Shown here: positions 50,278-56,955 of the stretch, in pieces | How positions within the stretch are numbered: position 1 is the stretch's first letter | How the letters are laid out: the number at the start of each line of letters is the position of its first letter | Assembly: GCA_003214355.1 (NCBI GenBank) | Contig: QCLS01000003.1 | Location: 1-64,000, forward strand | Direction: 5' to 3' | DNA from: Prochlorococcus sp. AG-418-C09 | Lineage (GTDB): Bacteria > Cyanobacteriota > Cyanobacteriia > PCC-6307 > Cyanobiaceae | Length of the DNA: 64,000 nucleotides | Translations under genes and position numbers: made by a program | Notes under the pieces: model-generated | Seen by the model: only the letters and a program-made list of their open reading frames with translations | Told to the model about the DNA's origin: nothing | The model's database searches: none

Positions 50278-52152
50278 CTAACTATAACTTGATTCTGGTA
50301 CGACACCTGTTCCAGAAGTGTTTGAACCACTGGAAATCTCATCATCAATTACATTTACGACTAGATTATCTATACCCAATGTCAGATAGGTCTCTCTGAG
50401 AGAAACAATGTCATTAGATTCTGGAACTACGGAGAATTGTAAAATATTATCAGTAGCATTGACTACTTCAGTGATTACTAAGTCGTTAATAGTAATTTCT
50501 CCCATTGTATAGTCGATAGTTCCCCAGTTACCACCAATGTACTGTTTAGAACCATCTGCGTTAACATAATAAAGACGGATAGTTCCTAATCCATCATCAT
50601 TCAAGTAAAATACCTGATTACCGCCATCAGCACGTTTGAAACCATTAGTTTCCAAAGTTGGTGTATCTAATTGTGCGTTAATTCTGTTACCGAAGCAAAT
50701 TTTGTAATTGAATCTCTGATTTAGAGAAACAGGTACATTTTTACGCATTCTCACTTTTGTAATGTTGGATGTGATAGCTGGTTCCGCATCATCAATGATC
50801 TTTCCGACCTTAGAGTACTTAAACTTACCACCAAACTTGTTAAACTCAGCGGAAGCGTTTAATGTCTCCATTGTACGGTAAATAATTTGCTTTATATCTT
50901 CTTGACTTCTTCTAGTGTCGTTTGGGTTGAAATAAACATAAGAAACGAGGTCAATAAACAAAACAGATGGATCCATGATCTTGGGTTCTACCGCACCTAC
51001 TGAATATGAACGTATTTTCTTCGATACTGCATCTTTTTCAGATATAGAAAGACGATCTGCGTTCTTAGGTTTGATAACAACGATCACTTTACCGTATTCG
51101 GGTGGATCTGCCTCTTCACCACCAAAAGCAACGATAGATTGTACGTTAGGATAGATCTGAGGTATGATTGCTTCATAGTCCTTAGTAGTTACTGCTCTAC
51201 CGAAGGCAGAATAGAACTTAGGAGCAGAATATTTGATAGCATCAATGCTTTCTGGAGCCGCACCGCCATCTGGGACTGCTGTAAGGTCTAAAGTGATGCC
51301 AGAAGTGATAGGAGTGTTCCTAGAGTCTTTAACAGTACCCGCAAATGAGTATCCTGATAATCCATTAGGTCCTGTACCTATAGATGTTGGGTACTTTACT
51401 TCAATTACGTCACCATTAACTAATCCTTCGCCAAGGATACCATCACCGAAGATTATTTCGGGTCTCCTTGTCTCTGCTTCTTCTAAAAAGAAGACTTTAC
51501 TTATATTGTTTACTGTTGTTATATCTGTTGCCTGCAAATATGCATCAGTGACAGTTCCACGTGTTACTTCCACAGTCATAGCTGACGTATCAGCATTAAG
51601 GTTGCCTAAGATGAACCTCTGTCTTTCTGATTCTGTTTTTACGAACGTGTCAGTGATGAATATTCCTTCGTATGCTACTACATCTGTAAATGTTGCTTTA
51701 CCATCTAATGTATTAACTGATACGATCAAATCTTTAGGTATGGAGAAGATATAGTTCTCTCCACTCTCTCCAGTGAATGATGTAAACACCCCTTTATTGA
51801 TTTGTACTGATTCTGGGTATCCTCTACCATTCGCCCCTGTGCCATATATCGTCTGTACGACCACTGTAAAGGTCGCACGGGCACTTCTAGCACTCCTTGG
51901 GGTATATCCTATTAGTTTAGCTAACTTTACTACGTTTTCTCTTAGAACTGCAGTGTCTAAGAAGTTCTCGTTGATTGCTAGGTTGGCATTAACCGCTGAA
52001 TAGTAACTATTATAAGCAAGTACGTCTAAAAGAGTTGACAGAGAGGATCCTTCAAAGTCATAATCCGAAAATTCAGACTGTCCCTGTAGATATGCTTTTA
52101 GTTGTGCCTTAATCTCGTGAAATTCTAACGAGTTAACTTGGGTTAGTGCCAT
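50278..52152 (-). CDS. 6: Baseplate wedge subunit gp6-like
   Basis: 624 aa, close to T4 gp6 (660 aa). The N-terminus LKAYLQGQSEFSDYDFEG followed by LSTLLDVLAYNSYYSAVNAN and NVVKLAKLIGYTPRSARSAR is the signature helical region of gp6/GpJ-type wedge proteins. The middle holds a beta domain (SAFGRAVTTKDYEAIIPQIYP, about 320-340) typical of the family. gp6 dimers form the inner ring that holds the wedges together. Its ATG shares a base with the stop of the gp25-like gene, the usual gp25-gp6 order of T4-type phages. Confident assignment by eye. Confidence 0.92.
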   Translation of the reverse strand: MALTQVNSLEFHEIKAQLKAYLQGQSEFSDYDFEGSSLSTLLDVLAYNSYYSAVNANLAINENFLDTAVLRENVVKLAKLIGYTPRSARSARATFTVVVQTIYGTGANGRGYPESVQINKGVFTSFTGESGENYIFSIPKDLIVSVNTLDGKATFTDVVAYEGIFITDTFVKTESERQRFILGNLNADTSAMTVEVTRGTVTDAYLQATDITTVNNISKVFFLEEAETRRPEIIFGDGILGEGLVNGDVIEVKYPTSIGTGPNGLSGYSFAGTVKDSRNTPITSGITLDLTAVPDGGAAPESIDAIKYSAPKFYSAFGRAVTTKDYEAIIPQIYPNVQSIVAFGGEEADPPEYGKVIVVIKPKNADRLSISEKDAVSKKIRSYSVGAVEPKIMDPSVLFIDLVSYVYFNPNDTRRSQEDIKQIIYRTMETLNASAEFNKFGGKFKYSKVGKIIDDAEPAITSNITKVRMRKNVPVSLNQRFNYKICFGNRINAQLDTPTLETNGFKRADGGNQVFYLNDDGLGTIRLYYVNADGSKQYIGGNWGTIDYTMGEITINDLVITEVVNATDNILQFSVVPESNDIVSLRETYLTLGIDNLVVNVIDDEISSGSNTSGTGVVPESSYS

Positions 52153-52550
52153 TATCGTTTCAATATAACTTCTAGGTTATCAATAACATTAGGCAAGCCA
52201 GTAATTAGATAATAAATCTCTACTCTCATATCATTGTCTCTTTCAATGAACTCTGATCTGACAGCATAACAAACCACACGTGGTTCATACTGGTTTATAC
52301 AATTTTGTATCTGTGCTTCTACAGCAGTAGACTGCCCACTCTGATACAATTCAAACAAAGCACCAATAATGTTCCCACCGTACTGAGGTAGGAATGGTTT
52401 CTCATAAAAGTTGTATCGAACAATGTTCTTTACAGACTCTTTGATTGCTTCTTCGTTTTTTAATGTATTAACGTCATTCGTTATTGGATTTCTTCTAAAA
52501 GTTAGATCAAAATCCTTAAACGCTCGACTTGGTAGGGCACCTTTTGCCAT
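52152..52550 (-). CDS. 25: Baseplate wedge subunit gp25-like
   Basis: 132 aa, matching T4 gp25 in length. It has the lysozyme-like gp25 pattern: FKDFDLTFRRNPITNDV near the start, EAIKESVKNIVRYNFYEKPF at about 35-55, and ALFELYQSGQ and YEPRVVCYAVRSEF further on. gp25 seeds sheath polymerisation on the wedge. The start was taken as the ATG at 52550 because it follows a late-promoter-like box by 29 nt. It is translationally coupled to the gp6-like gene. Confidence 0.92.
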   Translation of the reverse strand: MAKGALPSRAFKDFDLTFRRNPITNDVNTLKNEEAIKESVKNIVRYNFYEKPFLPQYGGNIIGALFELYQSGQSTAVEAQIQNCINQYEPRVVCYAVRSEFIERDNDMRVEIYYLITGLPNVIDNLEVILKR

Positions 52551-52577
52551 ACTATACCTACGTATTCGACCTAGAAG

Positions 52578-52691
52578 TTATTTAGACACGTTTTCAAAGG
52601 GTTTTCTCTTCTTTCTTGGTCTATCTGATCTAGGATCGGTAATTAGGTATCTACAATACTCATTTCCATGGTCATAAAAGTGATCTGACAT
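52578..52691 (-). CDS. Short basic-tailed virion-block protein
   Basis: 37 aa from the ATG at 52691: MSDHFYDHGNEYCRYLITDP, then RSDRPRKKRKPFENVSK, with a strongly basic C-terminus. Short proteins of this kind precede gp25 in cyanophages as I recall them. The frame stays open upstream to an ATG at 52838, which would overlap the next gene by more than 100 nt, so I prefer the internal start. There is no good ribosome-binding site at either start. The basic tail could bind nucleic acid; no function is known. Confidence 0.55.
   Translation of the reverse strand: MSDHFYDHGNEYCRYLITDPRSDRPRKKRKPFENVSK
52579..52586 (-). promoter_or_regulatory. Late-promoter-like box for gp25-gp6
   Basis: The minus strand reads TCTAAATA, seven of eight matches to TATAAATA, 29 nt upstream of the gp25-like ATG and overlapping the last codons of the preceding short gene. 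Confidence 0.55.
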
Positions 52692-52731
52692 GTCAACGGG
52701 TATATTTGCGTTCCTTTTTCCGTCTACAATT

Positions 52732-52869
52732 CTATTTGCCTTGGCCACGATACATTTTCCTCGCTTTATTTCGGGATGTAGCAGAGTATTTAGAATGTTG
52801 TCCTTTACCCTGTCTTGTTTTCTTTGGTTTTGATTCAATACTGTTTCCAGTGTTCCATGTTACTGCCAT
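52732..52869 (-). CDS. Small basic cyanophage protein
   Basis: 45 aa from the ATG at 52869: MAVTWNTGNSIESKPKKTRQ followed by a Lys/Arg-rich tail ending KMYRGQGK. I recognise this short basic protein from cyanomyoviruses, where it lies close to gp25 and gp6. A longer frame exists to 52923, but the internal ATG gives the recognised N-terminus and avoids overlap with the PAAR gene. The high positive charge suggests interaction with DNA or with an acidic structural partner. Function unknown. Confidence 0.7.
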   Translation of the reverse strand: MAVTWNTGNSIESKPKKTRQGKGQHSKYSATSRNKARKMYRGQGK

Positions 52870-52877
52870 AATTTTTG

Positions 52878-53165
52878 TTATCCTGCAAATACGTTTGATG
52901 ATCCTGCTGCGACTGATGTACAACCGCCTAATCCGTCTCCTACTCTACCACAACCTTTGCCATTGACAAAGACTGTACCACTTCCACTTGAAATAGAAGC
53001 AGAATGAGGTGGACATGGATTACCAGGTTTTAAGTGTGTGGTGTTCTTATCTCCTTGACGAGAAATAGGTCTACCATTAGCAAAGACGTTACCTGAACCC
53101 TGTGCTCTAGACATTCCAGAACAATGGGCTACATCTGCGTCTCCAACTCTTGTTACTGCGGGCAT
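52878..53165 (-). CDS. PAAR-motif baseplate spike tip protein
   Basis: 95 aa from the ATG at 53165 (MPAVTRVGDADVAHC). A longer frame reaches 53213 but would overlap the previous gene; the internal start gives the canonical PAAR start. The repeated pattern GSGNVFANG, GSGTVFVNG and GSSNVFAG, with conserved His and Cys residues (AHCSG, CPPHSA, GGCTSV), is the PAAR cone that caps the central spike and binds a metal near its tip. It sharpens the spike for piercing the outer membrane. It lies in the spike/wedge gene cluster, as expected. Confidence 0.9.
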   Translation of the reverse strand: MPAVTRVGDADVAHCSGMSRAQGSGNVFANGRPISRQGDKNTTHLKPGNPCPPHSASISSGSGTVFVNGKGCGRVGDGLGGCTSVAAGSSNVFAG

Positions 53166-53169
53166 GTGT

Positions 53170-53667
53170 TTAATAGTAATTTGAAATGAAGGAACGTATA
53201 CCTTCCCACTCATTATATATCTTCAATTCGAGAGTGAAGGTTGCGGGACTCTGTGCTGTCATGTTACCAGACGGTCCTGATTCCCATTGGACTGTGATAT
53301 CAAAGAACTCAGAGACATAATTACTGCCATCTTGGTTCAGATCGTAAAGAACCTTATCATCAGGCATGTTATCAGTGCCTTCTACTGTTGTTGGAGTAGA
53401 GTTAAGGTTAGTTTTGCCCTGTTCGACGTATGTAAAGAAGTCTGAAAAGGGATCTGCGAGCGTTCCTGTGATTGAAACGCTTGTTGTACCAGGTGTTATT
53501 ACTAAATTCGGTTGATTACCCTGTACAGTGGCATTGACATTCGTTACAGCACACTGATTCGGACTCGATACACTACATGAAGCACTCACTGAGGTGTTCA
53601 TAGTGAAGTTTGGTCGGGTTATATCGGGTAATCCTGTTATTACGTCGGGTGATATTGATACACTCAC
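53170..53667 (-). CDS. Conserved virion protein near the spike genes
   Basis: 165 aa. The start MSVSISPDVITGLPDITRPN and the middle DPFSDFFTYVEQGKTNLN are unfamiliar outside cyanophages. The pattern is all-beta with Cys residues (SASCSVSSPNQCAV). The C-terminus (TLELKIYNEWEGIRSFISNYY) looks like an amphipathic closing helix. It overlaps the 72-codon gene upstream by 4 nt and is followed 4 nt later by the PAAR gene, so a spike-linked or baseplate role is likely from position. I cannot name a family. Confidence 0.7.
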   Translation of the reverse strand: MSVSISPDVITGLPDITRPNFTMNTSVSASCSVSSPNQCAVTNVNATVQGNQPNLVITPGTTSVSITGTLADPFSDFFTYVEQGKTNLNSTPTTVEGTDNMPDDKVLYDLNQDGSNYVSEFFDITVQWESGPSGNMTAQSPATFTLELKIYNEWEGIRSFISNYY

Positions 53668-53882
53668 TTCTGTTCTCTTGCTTGAAGCATAGTTAGGAAG
53701 TTTACCATGTTCTCCATCAACGCATGGTCGTTAATATCATGCGGTGGGTCTGGATACTTAGGCATAAACTTAATTAAATGGTCAAATTTATCGGGAATAT
53801 CAGAAATTTTATGATACTCTATCAATTCTGTGCCCTGACGAACAACAAAATCGCCTTCGAGGGATAAAAATTGTGCTTCCAT
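53664..53882 (-). CDS. Small conserved protein heading the baseplate block
   Basis: 72 aa: MEAQFLSLEGDFVVRQGTEL, then a His/Asp/Pro-rich middle (KYPDPPHDINDHALM) and a helical end (VNFLTMLQAREQK). It is the first gene of the late block and has a late-promoter-like box only 16 nt upstream of its ATG. Its stop overlaps the next start by 4 nt (ATGA). Likely a small baseplate or assembly protein; family not recognised. Confidence 0.68.
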   Translation of the reverse strand: MEAQFLSLEGDFVVRQGTELIEYHKISDIPDKFDHLIKFMPKYPDPPHDINDHALMENMVNFLTMLQAREQK

Positions 53883-53897
53883 GATGTTTTTTACAAA

Positions 53898-53905
53898 TAT
53901 TTATC
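53898..53905 (-). promoter_or_regulatory. Late-promoter-like box at the head of the structural block
   Basis: The minus strand reads GATAAATA (seven of eight to TATAAATA), 16 nt upstream of the ATG at 53882. It marks the switch from the small early-type genes to the structural genes. Confidence 0.55.
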
Positions 53906-53906
53906 C

Positions 53907-53936
53907 CGTCGTGCGGATGCAACGACGCGATTTTTT
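53907..53936 (+). terminator. Intrinsic terminator reading on the plus strand
   Basis: CGTCGT (53907-53912) pairs perfectly with ACGACG (53922-53927) around a 9-nt loop that can add two more pairs; after CGA comes a run of six T (53931-53936). The T run is on the plus-strand side, so it would stop plus-strand (antisense) transcripts. In the minus direction the hairpin lacks a T run, though it still separates the two gene blocks. Confidence 0.6.
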
Positions 53937-53941
53937 GTATT

Positions 53942-54145
53942 TCAGTACGAAGTATCAGTAATCGCTAGATTATCGTCTTCGTCTAGGGTAATTTCTACGT
54001 AATTTAACTCCGTATTATAGGTCCACATGAGTTTTTCCCAGATTCCGTGGAAATCTTCCTCATCTACACCTCTCATTATACATCTATCTTCCCAATAGAG
54101 GTGATAAATCTTAGAGTTTTTCGATAGAGTTGAGTCTTTTGTCAT
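53942..54145 (-). CDS. Small acidic early-type protein
   Basis: 67 aa, acidic (several Asp/Glu clusters such as VDEEDF and TLDEDDNL), with Trp residues at IYHLYWED and GIWEKLMWTY. No membrane span. The layout YHLYWEDRCIMRGVDEEDFHG is typical of short cyanophage early proteins. It overlaps the preceding coiled-coil gene by 35 nt on another frame. Function unknown. Confidence 0.65.
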   Translation of the reverse strand: MTKDSTLSKNSKIYHLYWEDRCIMRGVDEEDFHGIWEKLMWTYNTELNYVEITLDEDDNLAITDTSY

Positions 54146-54290
54146 GTTCGAGTACTACGTCTACTAATTTTTCATAATTTTCCTTATTTGGTCGCTTCAT
54201 TAGAAGCTCCATACTATTAAGGCGGGTCTCCAACGCTTCAATTTGTGATTTGAGAGCGTAGAGACAGTCAGATATCTCTTGCTGAGTCAT
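54111..54290 (-). CDS. Short coiled-coil protein
   Basis: 59 aa, starting MTQQEISDCLYALKSQIEAL with heptads continuing through ETRLNSMELLMKRP and a second helix near the end (EKLVDVVLEHDKRLNSIEKL). The start overlaps the stop of the preceding gene by ATGA, a strong sign of translation. The end overlaps the following gene by 35 nt. A dimerising helper is likely; nothing more can be said. Confidence 0.6.
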   Translation of the reverse strand: MTQQEISDCLYALKSQIEALETRLNSMELLMKRPNKENYEKLVDVVLEHDKRLNSIEKL

Positions 54291-54460
54291 TCTTCTATAT
54301 CAAAACTCCATTGTATAGACTTAATATAGTCAAAAGTACATGATATGTCTTTATCACAGTCAATATCATACTTACGATCACAAAGAAATTTACGTAATTC
54401 GTAAATCCCAGAGAACTTTCCCTGTTTTTCTTGCTTCTCGTCGTATAGAATGTACTTCAT
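54287..54460 (-). CDS. Small hypothetical protein at the head of an operon
   Basis: 57 aa: MKYILYDEKQEKQGKFSGIY, then ELRKFLCDRKYDIDCDKDI, ending WSFDIEE. Mixed charge with two Cys. It is the first gene after a consensus promoter (TTGACT, 16 nt, TATAAT), with AGAGG just before the ATG. Its stop overlaps the next start (ATGA). No family recognised. Confidence 0.65.
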   Translation of the reverse strand: MKYILYDEKQEKQGKFSGIYELRKFLCDRKYDIDCDKDISCTFDYIKSIQWSFDIEE

Positions 54461-54487
54461 ACCCTCTAGCTAGTTGTCTTCCTTCTA

Positions 54488-54515
54488 ATTATAACACATA
54501 TTATCAGCAAGTCAA
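54488..54515 (-). promoter_or_regulatory. Sigma-70-type promoter
   Basis: Minus strand: TTGACT (54510-54515), 16-nt spacer, TATAAT (54488-54493) preceded by TG, an extended -10. It would start transcription about 21 nt upstream of the ATG at 54460. Unlike the promoters at the dyad sites, it has a recognisable -35 box. Confidence 0.7.
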
Positions 54516-54718
54516 CACAAATTCACAAATTCTTTAGGTTCTTTTAAGGATTTCTCCATATGAGCATCGTTCCAATGACGTATATTACCCGCTACGATGA
54601 AACAATTAGTGACTATGAGTTGTATGAAGATAAAAGTACGTATCCCCGCTATGATATCTGCCTCTCGATCAGACTTTCCAGACTTCTCTCCGAGTGCTTT
54701 TGCCCAAATTCGCCACAT
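54512..54718 (-). CDS. Conserved cyanophage membrane protein (68 aa)
   Basis: MWRIWAKALGEKSGKSDREA then a hydrophobic span (IIAGIRTFIFIQLIVTNCFIV, about residues 22-42) and a short cytoplasmic or lumenal tail (GNIRHWNDAHMEK). I recognise the combination WRIWAKALGEK and the G-IRHWN tail from cyanomyoviruses. The start shares a base with the stop of the next gene (TAATG). Role unknown; possibly a modifier of the host inner membrane. Confidence 0.75.
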   Translation of the reverse strand: MWRIWAKALGEKSGKSDREADIIAGIRTFIFIQLIVTNCFIVAGNIRHWNDAHMEKSLKEPKEFVNLC

Positions 54719-55305
54719 TAACAGTTCTTATTCAAGTCTTCTGCCATATTACCACCGATCTCTGCTCCCTGTTCTCCACCAAACATAGCTATCCACCCTG
54801 CTGCTACCCATCCTACGAATGGTATAGTACTCACTGTAGGTGCTGCTGCTGCTCCAACGCTTGTTCCGACAAGTCTCCCAGTGCCTTCAGCACTACCTAC
54901 TGCCTTAATACATGCTAAATCTTTGTCTGAGAGTTCGGGATTACTGTCAGTAAACTCTTGGTAAGGTGCTAACCAACTTCTTTTGTTACTTACTGCTCCA
55001 CCTTGGTTGGTCTTACCATCCATGAAGTACTCTTCAACTGTCTTAGTTGTCTCTGTTGCTAGTCCTAAGAATCCTCCCTTCTCTTTCACGTCCTTAGTAA
55101 TGTATGCTGTCTTAGGATCGTTTGCCTTATAAGAGATTCTATATCTATCTGGTTCTACTTCTGCTTGGAAAGTACCGTAATCACCATCTGGGATATTGAC
55201 TACTGGTAAGCTTCTCTCTTGTTTGTTCGTTGCTATCATTCCAATCATAGCAATATGAGAGACTCCTACGAGTACTCCCAATGATAATCCAATCCACTTA
55301 ATCAT
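54718..55305 (-). CDS. Conserved cyanophage membrane-anchored protein (195 aa)
   Basis: An N-terminal membrane anchor or uncleaved signal (IGLSLGVLVGVSHIAMIGMIA, about residues 5-25) is followed by a soluble region (DGDYGTFQAEVEPDRYRISY, KGGFLGLATETTKTVEEYF). The C-terminus has a hydrophobic Gly/Ala-rich segment (GAAAAPTVSTIPFVGWVAAG, about 148-170) before a charged end (NMAEDLNKNC). This kind of protein is widespread in T4-like cyanophages, usually in this operon setting. Two hydrophobic segments could make it a membrane-spanning pair. A holin-like role is possible but not supported by a known family. Confidence 0.75.
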   Translation of the reverse strand: MIKWIGLSLGVLVGVSHIAMIGMIATNKQERSLPVVNIPDGDYGTFQAEVEPDRYRISYKANDPKTAYITKDVKEKGGFLGLATETTKTVEEYFMDGKTNQGGAVSNKRSWLAPYQEFTDSNPELSDKDLACIKAVGSAEGTGRLVGTSVGAAAAPTVSTIPFVGWVAAGWIAMFGGEQGAEIGGNMAEDLNKNC

Positions 55306-55510
55306 TTTCTTCTTTAGTATAAGGAGTGAAGACTATTAACTCTTCGCCATCCTTAACTTCCTTCATCTCTGGGTGTATATTATAAGATGTTTTAGGTTTT
55401 GTGTCAAGTGACATGAGTACAGATGACATGCTTCGCCACATAAACGCAAAAGATGCTCCTAGCACTGCTGCGAAGCATATAAAATATACGAATATGGTTA
55501 TGTCATTCAT
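55298..55510 (-). CDS. Single-span membrane protein (70 aa)
   Basis: One N-terminal membrane span (ITIFVYFICFAAVLGASFAFM, about residues 4-24) and a charged tail ending FTPYTKEEND. Its start overlaps the stop of the preceding 34-codon gene by 8 nt and its stop overlaps the next start by 8 nt. Membrane insertion is clear; function is not. Confidence 0.68.
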   Translation of the reverse strand: MNDITIFVYFICFAAVLGASFAFMWRSMSSVLMSLDTKPKTSYNIHPEMKEVKDGEELIVFTPYTKEEND

Positions 55511-55607
55511 CTGAAGAGTCCTTCCCTGTATAGTATCTATAATACTCTATCTCTAAGAGTCTACAGAGTTCTTCAAACTCTTCATCCGTCAGTAGGTCTA
55601 AATTCAC
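55503..55607 (-). CDS. Very short acidic protein with GTG start
   Basis: 34 codons from a GTG at 55607: (M)NLDLLTDEEFEELCRLLEIE, then YYRYYTGKDSSDE. GAGA precedes the GTG by three bases. The helix with EEFEELCRLLE is like short conserved cyanophage proteins I have seen, and the gene fills the only gap between two overlapping neighbours. Its start lies inside the end of the 77-codon gene and its stop overlaps the next start. Confidence 0.5.
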   Translation of the reverse strand: MNLDLLTDEEFEELCRLLEIEYYRYYTGKDSSDE

Positions 55608-55815
55608 GTTTCTCGTAATCGTAGTTGGGGTGGGGTTGAGCAGAGATCACAGGATCCTTAGTTTTGTTCTTAATCACAATAAATCTATCAGCAGCAAAGG
55701 TTCCTGCCAGTTGTACCACTACCTCATCTCCATCCTTCCAATTAATACTGCCATCCTTCTTGGTATGTAGCATTGCTTCCTGTATCTGATCAATTAACTC
55801 TTGTGTGAGTTTCAT
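55582..55815 (-). CDS. Conserved small cyanophage protein
   Basis: 77 aa: MKLTQELIDQIQEAMLHTKK, then DGSINWKDGDEVVVQLAGTF and DRFIVIKNKTKDP, ending EKREFRPTDG. A helical N-terminus followed by a small beta region. I recognise it as a common cyanophage early protein, but no function is known. The start overlaps the stop of the small membrane protein before it (ATGA). Confidence 0.7.
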   Translation of the reverse strand: MKLTQELIDQIQEAMLHTKKDGSINWKDGDEVVVQLAGTFAADRFIVIKNKTKDPVISAQPHPNYDYEKREFRPTDG

Positions 55816-55898
55816 TTCTTAAATGCTCCGAGTTTAGTTAATACGTATAATCCGAGTACAACCCAGAATATAAGTTCAAGTGCGTAGTTAGTCGTCAT
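55812..55898 (-). CDS. Single-span membrane microprotein (28 aa)
   Basis: MTTNYALELIFWVVLGLYVL then TKLGAFKK: a single membrane span with a basic tail. Its ATG lies inside the final codons of the preceding gene and its stop overlaps the next start by ATGA, so translation coupling is likely. Short membrane proteins of this design are frequent in cyanophage early regions. An upstream in-frame ATG at 55904 would add two residues. Confidence 0.6.
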   Translation of the reverse strand: MTTNYALELIFWVVLGLYVLTKLGAFKK

Positions 55899-56127
55899 GA
55901 TCATCCCAAGGGTCGGCAAGTCCTTTGTTAGCAAAGAAAGCTTTGTATACACCAAACCCTGCCAAGAGTGTGGTAATCACTGCTACTGATATCCCAAACG
56001 TGATGTTGGGGTTAGCATTATAGTGAGGTATGAGTGCGTTACACTTCGTCCAAGTACCTGGCAGTGTATACACAGGGGGGCACGATAACAGCATATCTCT
56101 TATCGCATACATTTCAGATCCAATCAT
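55888..56127 (-). CDS. Membrane protein with one span (79 aa)
   Basis: The N-terminal half has Cys, Pro and Trp residues (LLSCPPVYTLPGTWTKCNAL), then a span (FGISVAVITTLLAGFGVYKAF, about residues 43-63) and an acidic end (WDDHDD). A run of six C in the coding strand encodes part of SCPPV. GAGG lies 13 nt before the ATG, with a second C run between them. If translation starts at the internal Met of MYAIRD the protein is five residues shorter. Function unknown. Confidence 0.62.
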   Translation of the reverse strand: MIGSEMYAIRDMLLSCPPVYTLPGTWTKCNALIPHYNANPNITFGISVAVITTLLAGFGVYKAFFANKGLADPWDDHDD

Positions 56128-56218
56128 AGGGGGGTTTTACCTCAGAAAAAATTTTTAAATATTTTTGAAACGCACGTACCCACTTTTGTAGGTTAGCTGC
56201 GTGGGACTCTTTTATAAC

Positions 56219-56241
56219 GGGGGGGCGGGGGCGACTGCCCC
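56219..56241 (-). other. G/C-tract and small hairpin between operons
   Basis: On the plus strand there are seven G (56219-56225), C, five G, then GGGGC paired with GCCCC across a four-base loop (56228-56241). This lies between the stop at 56260 and the start at 56127. It may end the upstream operon, but no T run follows. The remaining bases 56128-56218 are AT-rich with no clear promoter. Confidence 0.35.
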
Positions 56242-56259
56242 AACCACTGCCTTTGCGAC

Positions 56260-56451
56260 TCACCCGTGAAAGAGTGGTCGCATATAGTCTTTGAACTTCT
56301 CACGCATGTCATCAGCAAGAACCCATAATTGCTCTTCTGATAGAGCGTTCTTGGCATCTGCTAACTGTATAGTTAGTTCGTCATAGCATGCCTGAGAGAT
56401 GCCCTTATTAGTTAGGTCATACTTATGTAGTTCAACATGATTAAAGAACAT
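56260..56451 (-). CDS. Small helical early protein (63 aa)
   Basis: MFFNHVELHKYDLTNKGISQ, then a helical stretch (ACYDELTIQLADAKNALSEE) and ELWVLAD-type continuation, ending KDYMRPLFHG. Mostly helical with balanced charge. It starts 3 nt after the preceding stop in an operon headed by dyad site 6. Not recognised. Confidence 0.65.
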   Translation of the reverse strand: MFFNHVELHKYDLTNKGISQACYDELTIQLADAKNALSEEQLWVLADDMREKFKDYMRPLFHG

Positions 56452-56454
56452 GAT

Positions 56455-56697
56455 TTAAAATCCTCCGTTAAGTGAATCGTTTAATTTCTCAATGTAATCA
56501 GCATATGTGTCATGCTGATTGCCTAGACGTGTAATCCAGTTGTTATACCAATAACAATTAGATCCGTCCTCTAGGATAGGATCAGCGGTTAACTCACCGC
56601 CTACCTTACGTGTGAGAGTGGGGGTTGCTACCTCACTCTGTGTATATCCTTTCTGTGCTAACTGTGGATAGAATTCGTTGAAATCTGAATTGTTCAT
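56455..56697 (-). CDS. Small early protein (80 aa), first gene after dyad site 6
   Basis: 80 aa: MNNSDFNEFYPQLAQKGYTQ and then a beta-like section (RKVGGELTADPILEDGSNCY), an aromatic part (WYNNWITRLGN) and a helical end. The TATAAT promoter box lies about 28 nt upstream of the start, and the associated dyad 31 nt beyond that. No membrane span. Not recognised. Confidence 0.66.
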   Translation of the reverse strand: MNNSDFNEFYPQLAQKGYTQSEVATPTLTRKVGGELTADPILEDGSNCYWYNNWITRLGNQHDTYADYIEKLNDSLNGGF

Positions 56698-56724
56698 AAT
56701 GTGTAATTAACTGTGTATAACCCT

Positions 56725-56786
56725 ATTATAGTACGTACTGTATATAAACGGGGGGGTTATCTGTGAACGTTAACAATTCGTTACAC
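56725..56786 (-). promoter_or_regulatory. Dyad site 6 with TATAAT promoter
   Basis: TATAAT (56725-56730) serves the gene starting at 56697. The 22-bp dyad at 56765-56786 (minus strand GTGTAACG ... CGTTC) is the weakest of the seven copies, about half matching, but the arms GTGTAACG/CGTT(C)AC are inverted and the spacing (34 nt) fits. A run of seven C lies between them. Confidence 0.45.
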
Positions 56787-56955
56787 TATAATCCCACGGA
56801 GCAGGTTCGCATATCTTCTCTGTGAGAGAATCAAACGCATCTTCCGATGCGTCATCTATCCACCCCATGTCTATAAAATAGGTTGCCATCTTCACTAGAA
56901 CTGCTTCCTCTGGTTCGGTAACATTTAGGGTGCGTTCCCATACTGCCTTAGTCAT
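56770..56955 (-). CDS. Small acidic protein (61 aa)
   Basis: MTKAVWERTLNVTEPEEAVL followed by VKMATYFIDMGWIDDASEDA and ending CEPAPWDYSVTNC. Helical and acidic with Cys near the end. It overlaps its upstream neighbour by one base. Its 3' end overlaps dyad site 6. No family recognised. Confidence 0.63.
   Translation of the reverse strand: MTKAVWERTLNVTEPEEAVLVKMATYFIDMGWIDDASEDAFDSLTEKICEPAPWDYSVTNC

Noticed and set aside
52578-52838. 86-aa frame as the full gene before gp25
   Set aside because: Its first half overlaps the recognised 45-aa protein; the internal ATG at 52691 fits the gene spacing better.
54718-55305. Holin assignment for the 195-aa membrane protein
   Set aside because: Two hydrophobic segments are present but the length, order and neighbours are not those of a known holin, and no lysin gene lies beside it.
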